From: Ruminococcaceae bacterium UBA3751
GTDB taxonomy: Bacteria; Bacillota; Clostridia; Oscillospirales; Acutalibacteraceae
Length of the DNA: 8,349 nt
Reading direction: 5' to 3'
NCBI GenBank assembly: GCA_002371215.1
Contig: DFGL01000082.1
Location: 7,982 to 16,330, forward strand
In this document: positions 5,789 to 8,349 of the stretch, in pieces
How positions within the stretch are numbered: position 1 is the first letter of the stretch
Layout of the letters: each line of letters starts with the position of its first letter
Notes under the pieces: model-generated
What the model saw: the letters and a program-made list of their open reading frames with translations, nothing else
The model's database searches: none
What the model was told of the DNA's origin: nothing
Position numbers and translations under genes: made by a program

Positions 5789-5817
5789 ATTATAACCGCA
5801 ATTCAAGTAAAAAACAA
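5789..5817 (-). promoter_or_regulatory. Predicted promoter of ireB
   Basis: On the minus strand -35 TTGTTT (5812-5817), 17-bp spacer and perfect -10 TATAAT (5789-5794). The leader would be about 47 nt. The very AT-rich surroundings make chance matches more likely, but the spacing is ideal and the region must hold divergent promoters. Confidence 0.6.
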
Positions 5818-5862
5818 TAGTTTTTACTAATTTTTTTAAAGTTTAATTAATTTTTTACATTC

Positions 5863-5891
5863 TTGATAAGGCGATTATATTCTGTTATAAT
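5863..5891 (+). promoter_or_regulatory. Predicted promoter of the membrane protein gene
   Basis: -35 TTGATA (5863-5868), 17-bp spacer and perfect -10 TATAAT (5886-5891). The start of transcription would be near 5898, about 22 nt before the ATG at 5920. This is divergent from the ireB promoter, with 45 bp between the two -35 elements. Confidence 0.7.
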
Positions 5892-5919
5892 TAAACTAAC
5901 ATTAAAAACGGAGAAAAAT

Positions 5920-7416
5920 ATGGAAAATAAAAACGTAATAAGCATTAACGACGCGCCGAAAGCGCTCAGGCTTTTTTTAATACTTCTGCCCGTAATAGGA
6001 ATTTTTCTCATAGGGACAGAAATAAATAACGATTTTTTCTTTCTGTATAAAACGGGAGAACACATATTGAACGACGGCTTTCCGACAAAGGATTTTCTCT
6101 CGATGCACACGGGGATGGACATTGTTGTTCAGCAGTGGGCAAGCGACGTCGTTTTCTATATTATGTATTCAAAGCTCGGACTGTACGGCTTGTTCGGCTT
6201 TATATATCTATGCTATGCGGCATTTGCCGTAATTATGTTTAAGCTTTGTAAACTTATATGCGATAACGAGTTTTCGGCGGCAATCTGCGCCTTCGTTGCG
6301 GACGTTTTTTCAGCGGGAATATTTTATACAACCCGCCCGAACGCAATCAGCGATATTATCTTTGTCGCTGAGCTGTTCATCCTTGAAAAATACGTTAAAA
6401 CAAAAAGCACAAAGCCGCTCGTACTCTTGCCCGTTCTTTCGCTTCTTCTTGTTAATTTTCACGCTTCAATGTGGCTTCTGTTTTTTGTGTTCGCCCTTCC
6501 CTTTGCGGCTGAGGCAATACCGGTAAAAATCGGAAAATTCCGTCAGGAGCCGTGCTGTAATTTCTTTGTGTTGCTGATTACCGGTATCGTTTGCTTTGCT
6601 GCGGGCTTCATCAATCCTTACGGCACAAAAGCAATGCTTTACGTATTTACCTCCTTTGGCTACAGCGAGATTAACAAGCTTATATACGAAATGGCACCGA
6701 CGGGATTTAACAGTCCGCTCGGAATACTGTTTTACGTTATTCTTGCCATAATGGCAGTAACCGTTTTACTGACAAGAAAGAAAAATTTCAAAACGCGTTT
6801 CGTTCTTCTGTTTTTCGGAACGCTCGTTCTTGCGGTAATGAATCTAAGGTCAACCGGTCTTTTTGCCGTTGCTGCAATCCCCGCATTTTCATATTATATC
6901 AAGGATATTGATATAAAAATAACTCTGCCTGAAAAGAACCAAAAAAGTCAGAGCAAAGGAAAAATAGCTATCCTCTCCCTTCTGATAGTTGCCGTTGCCG
7001 CGGCGGGAACGGTATTGGTTTTCAACACTGACAGTAAACCCCAACAAGAAAATAATCCATACGAAACGCTTAACGAGGCTGCAGCAATCATTAAAGAAGA
7101 TAAAGATGATGTTATTCTCTTTACAGGCTTCAACTACGGACAGTATATGGAATTCAAGGGATTTCACCCGTATATTGACGGAAGAGCCGAGCTGTTTTTA
7201 AAGGACAACAACCACGAGGCGGACTATCTTAAAGAATACTATAATCTTCTTTCAGGTAAGCTTGACTGCGAGGAATTTATAAATAAATACGGCTTTAACT
7301 ACCTTATAGTTGATAAACAGGAAAAGCATCTCTTTAATTACCTTAAAAACGACAAGAGCTTTGAACTGATACTCGGCGACGGCAACGTTTCTCTCTTCAG
7401 AAGAAAAACGACTTGA
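5920..7416 (+). CDS. Polytopic membrane protein, GT-C glycosyltransferase-like
   Basis: A 498-residue integral membrane protein. After a short cytoplasmic N-terminus come about 10-12 hydrophobic segments (about 17-33, 76-110, 118-136, 143-158, 166-198, 213-231, 267-285, 292-326, 348-367) and a soluble C-terminal domain (about 371-498). The first extracytoplasmic loop has NNDFFFLYKTGEHILNDGF (36-54) and TKDFLSMHTG, then QQW and another long hydrophobic stretch, resembling the acidic first loop of GT-C enzymes that use polyprenyl-phosphate sugars. The C-domain has FTGFNYGQYM, a YIDGRAEL motif (418-425) and KYGFNYLIVD, a pattern I have seen in related uncharacterised membrane proteins. The ATG at 5920 follows GGAG (5910-5913) by 6 nt; an upstream TTG at 5863 in the same frame lies in the -35 and is not used. 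Its substrate is unknown, and catalysis is an inference. It is monocistronic or reads into the pheS leader. Confidence 0.85.
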   Translation: MENKNVISINDAPKALRLFLILLPVIGIFLIGTEINNDFFFLYKTGEHILNDGFPTKDFLSMHTGMDIVVQQWASDVVFYIMYSKLGLYGLFGFIYLCYAAFAVIMFKLCKLICDNEFSAAICAFVADVFSAGIFYTTRPNAISDIIFVAELFILEKYVKTKSTKPLVLLPVLSLLLVNFHASMWLLFFVFALPFAAEAIPVKIGKFRQEPCCNFFVLLITGIVCFAAGFINPYGTKAMLYVFTSFGYSEINKLIYEMAPTGFNSPLGILFYVILAIMAVTVLLTRKKNFKTRFVLLFFGTLVLAVMNLRSTGLFAVAAIPAFSYYIKDIDIKITLPEKNQKSQSKGKIAILSLLIVAVAAAGTVLVFNTDSKPQQENNPYETLNEAAAIIKEDKDDVILFTGFNYGQYMEFKGFHPYIDGRAELFLKDNNHEADYLKEYYNLLSGKLDCEEFINKYGFNYLIVDKQEKHLFNYLKNDKSFELILGDGNVSLFRRKTT

Positions 7417-7441
7417 CATTGAGTCCTTCGGGCGTTATAAT
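7413..7441 (+). promoter_or_regulatory. Consensus sigma-A promoter of pheS
   Basis: TTGACA (7413-7418), exactly 17 bp, and TATAAT (7436-7441): a perfect match to the vegetative consensus at both elements. The -35 includes the TGA stop of the upstream membrane protein gene (7414-7416). Transcription should start near 7448, at the beginning of the T-box leader. Confidence 0.88.
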
Positions 7442-7447
7442 CTATTA

Positions 7448-7682
7448 AAATATTTAATTATGGCTGTGAAAAGGCGTAAGTAAGATTAACATTTTGATAA
7501 AGAGAGTACGCGGGCGCTGAAAGCGTATGACAAATGCAAATCCGAATTTCAACCTTTGAGTCCCCTGCGAGAAACTAAGCAGGGCGTAATTACTGCGTTA
7601 AAGTAACCGAGTGACAGTAGAAATACTGTAATTTGAGTGGTACCACGGATACTTTCCGCCTCAAAACGAGGCGGATTTTTTT
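7448..7682 (+). promoter_or_regulatory. T-box riboswitch (tRNA-Phe) controlling pheS
   Basis: The leader RNA binds uncharged tRNA-Phe; uncharged tRNA stabilises the antiterminator and lets pheS be read. AAAGG (7470-7474) pairs with CCTTT (7553-7557) below the specifier loop. The loop shows AGTA on its 5' side and the specifier TTC (7548-7550, Phe) followed by A. The distal part of Stem I contains AGAGAG (7501-7506) and GCTGAAAGCG (7515-7524). A CCCTGC/GCAGGG hairpin (7563-7568 / 7579-7584) and ACAGTA-GAAA-TACTGT (7614-7629) follow. The T-box sequence TGGTACCACGG (7638-7648) has T at the variable position, matching the A discriminator of tRNA-Phe. In the antiterminator, GAG (7635-7637) pairs with CTC (7660-7662) and CGGA (7646-7649) with TCCG (7655-7658). 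These 3' bases are also the 5' arm of the terminator, so the two forms exclude each other. The exact start is inferred from the promoter. Confidence 0.93.
7655..7682 (+). terminator. Regulated terminator of the Phe T-box
   Basis: TCCGCCTC (7655-7662) and GAGGCGGA (7668-7675) form a perfect 8-bp stem with a 5-nt loop, followed by seven T (7676-7682). It is the default OFF structure, with pheS silent when tRNA-Phe is charged. It ends 15 bp before the pheS ATG, so its T-run abuts the ribosome binding site AGGAG (7686-7690). Confidence 0.92.
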
Positions 7683-7697
7683 ATTAGGAGAAAAGTT

Positions 7698-8349
7698 ATG
7701 GCTAACAAAATTCAGGAGCTGAGGGCTCAGTTTGAGCAGGAACTCAGTGAAATCAGGGAATTATCCGAGCTTGAGGGTATGCGAGTTTCATACCTCGGCA
7801 AAAAGGGCTCTGTAACAGACCTTCTCAAAGGTATGCGAGAGCTTTCAAACGAAGAAAAAAAGACCTTTGGCCAGAAGGTAAACGAGCTTAAGGGCATTGT
7901 TGCCGAAAAGATTGCGGAAAAGACAGCAGAGCTGAAAGAAGCGCAAATTCAGAGGGAAATTGAGCTTATGCCCGAATTTGACCTTTCAATCCCCGCTAAC
8001 CTTGCAAGAGGCTCTTACCACCCGATTACCCTCGTTCAGCGCCAGTGCGAGCAGATTTTCAAATCAATGGGCTTTACCGTTGAGGATTACAGCGAGGTTG
8101 TTACGGACTATGAATGCTTTGAGTCCGTAAACATTCCGAAGGACCACCCTGCTCGCGATATGCAGGACACCTACTATCTTGAAAACGGTCAGCTTTTAAA
8201 GAGCCAGACCTCCGCGGCGCAAAACGCAATATTAAGAAAATACAAAAAGCCCCTCGTTGAGGACGGCGTACCTATTAAGGCTATCTTCCCCGGCCGCTGC
8301 TTCAGAAACGAGGCTACTGATAACTGCCATGAGAACACCTTCTTCCAGA
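7698..8349 (+). CDS. pheS: Phenylalanyl-tRNA synthetase alpha subunit (runs off right edge)
   Basis: PheS is the catalytic subunit of the alpha2-beta2 class II enzyme that charges tRNA-Phe in the cytoplasm; pheT is expected just downstream. 217 of about 340 codons are visible. The N-terminal ~85 residues are the Lys/Glu-rich coiled-coil arm that contacts the tRNA. The catalytic domain begins near 105: GSYHPIT (105-111), HPARDMQDTYYL (150-161), LLKSQTSAAQ (166-175), which corresponds to the QTS-x2-Q motif of other PheS, and motif 2 FPGRCFRNEATD (197-208) with the class II Arg and Glu (R203, E205). The ATG follows AGGAG (7686-7690) with 7 nt spacing. Its upstream T-box confirms the amino-acid specificity independently. 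The frame is open to the window edge. Confidence 0.97.
   Translation, partial: MANKIQELRAQFEQELSEIRELSELEGMRVSYLGKKGSVTDLLKGMRELSNEEKKTFGQKVNELKGIVAEKIAEKTAELKEAQIQREIELMPEFDLSIPANLARGSYHPITLVQRQCEQIFKSMGFTVEDYSEVVTDYECFESVNIPKDHPARDMQDTYYLENGQLLKSQTSAAQNAILRKYKKPLVEDGVPIKAIFPGRCFRNEATDNCHENTFFQ

Noticed and set aside
5863..5919. In-frame upstream TTG start adding 19 residues to the membrane protein
   Set aside because: The TTG is the -35 hexamer of the likely promoter and has no ribosome binding site; ATG 5920 has GGAG at 6 nt.
8163..8349. Unusual PheS motifs (SQTSAAQ, CHENTFFQ)
   Set aside because: QTS-x2-Q occurs in other bacterial PheS, and the motif 2 Arg and Glu are present; this looks like normal family variation.

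Overview
The window looks like chromosomal DNA from a low-to-mid-GC Firmicute of the class Clostridia, probably a gut or rumen Oscillospirales/Ruminococcaceae-type bacterium. The evidence is a complete ctsR-mcsA-mcsB-clpC operon, an IreB (UPF0297) gene, a Phe T-box leader in front of pheS, strong AGGAGG ribosome binding sites and textbook sigma-A promoters. The taxon is inferred from gene content and protein style, not from a search. I see no mobile element, CRISPR array, rRNA or tRNA.

Minus strand, read right to left. ireB (GTG start at 5735) and a small unrecognised gene form a two-gene unit that ends in a strong intrinsic terminator (about 5120-5160). Next comes the class III heat-shock operon ctsR-mcsA-mcsB-clpC (4971 down to 512). 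Its promoter (5048-5076) is surrounded by three CtsR boxes and carries an A6T6 palindrome in the UP-element position. The operon ends at a terminator (473-508). A separate promoter (437-465) then drives gdhA, whose first 127 codons lie at the left edge.

Plus strand. A divergent promoter (5863-5891) drives a polytopic membrane protein that resembles GT-C-fold glycosyltransferases. A perfect-consensus promoter (TTGACA-17-TATAAT, 7413-7441) overlaps that gene's stop codon. It starts a T-box riboswitch with a UUC (Phe) specifier, and pheS (217 codons visible) runs off the right edge.

How the parts work together. CtsR represses its own operon. In the known system McsA and McsB form an arginine kinase that inactivates CtsR and marks damaged proteins with phospho-arginine, and ClpC (with ClpP, not in this window) unfolds the marked proteins for degradation. 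The most unusual observation is that McsB here is divergent at its active site. Ser replaces the catalytic-site Cys, Lys replaces two of the phosphate-binding Arg, and the loop after the fourth of these positions is about three residues shorter. Yet McsA, the CtsR wing Arg and the phospho-arginine docking Glu residues of ClpC all look intact. A 9-bp hairpin without a T-tract lies between mcsB and clpC, and a second possible hairpin at the mRNA 5' end overlaps a CtsR box; either could add post-transcriptional control.
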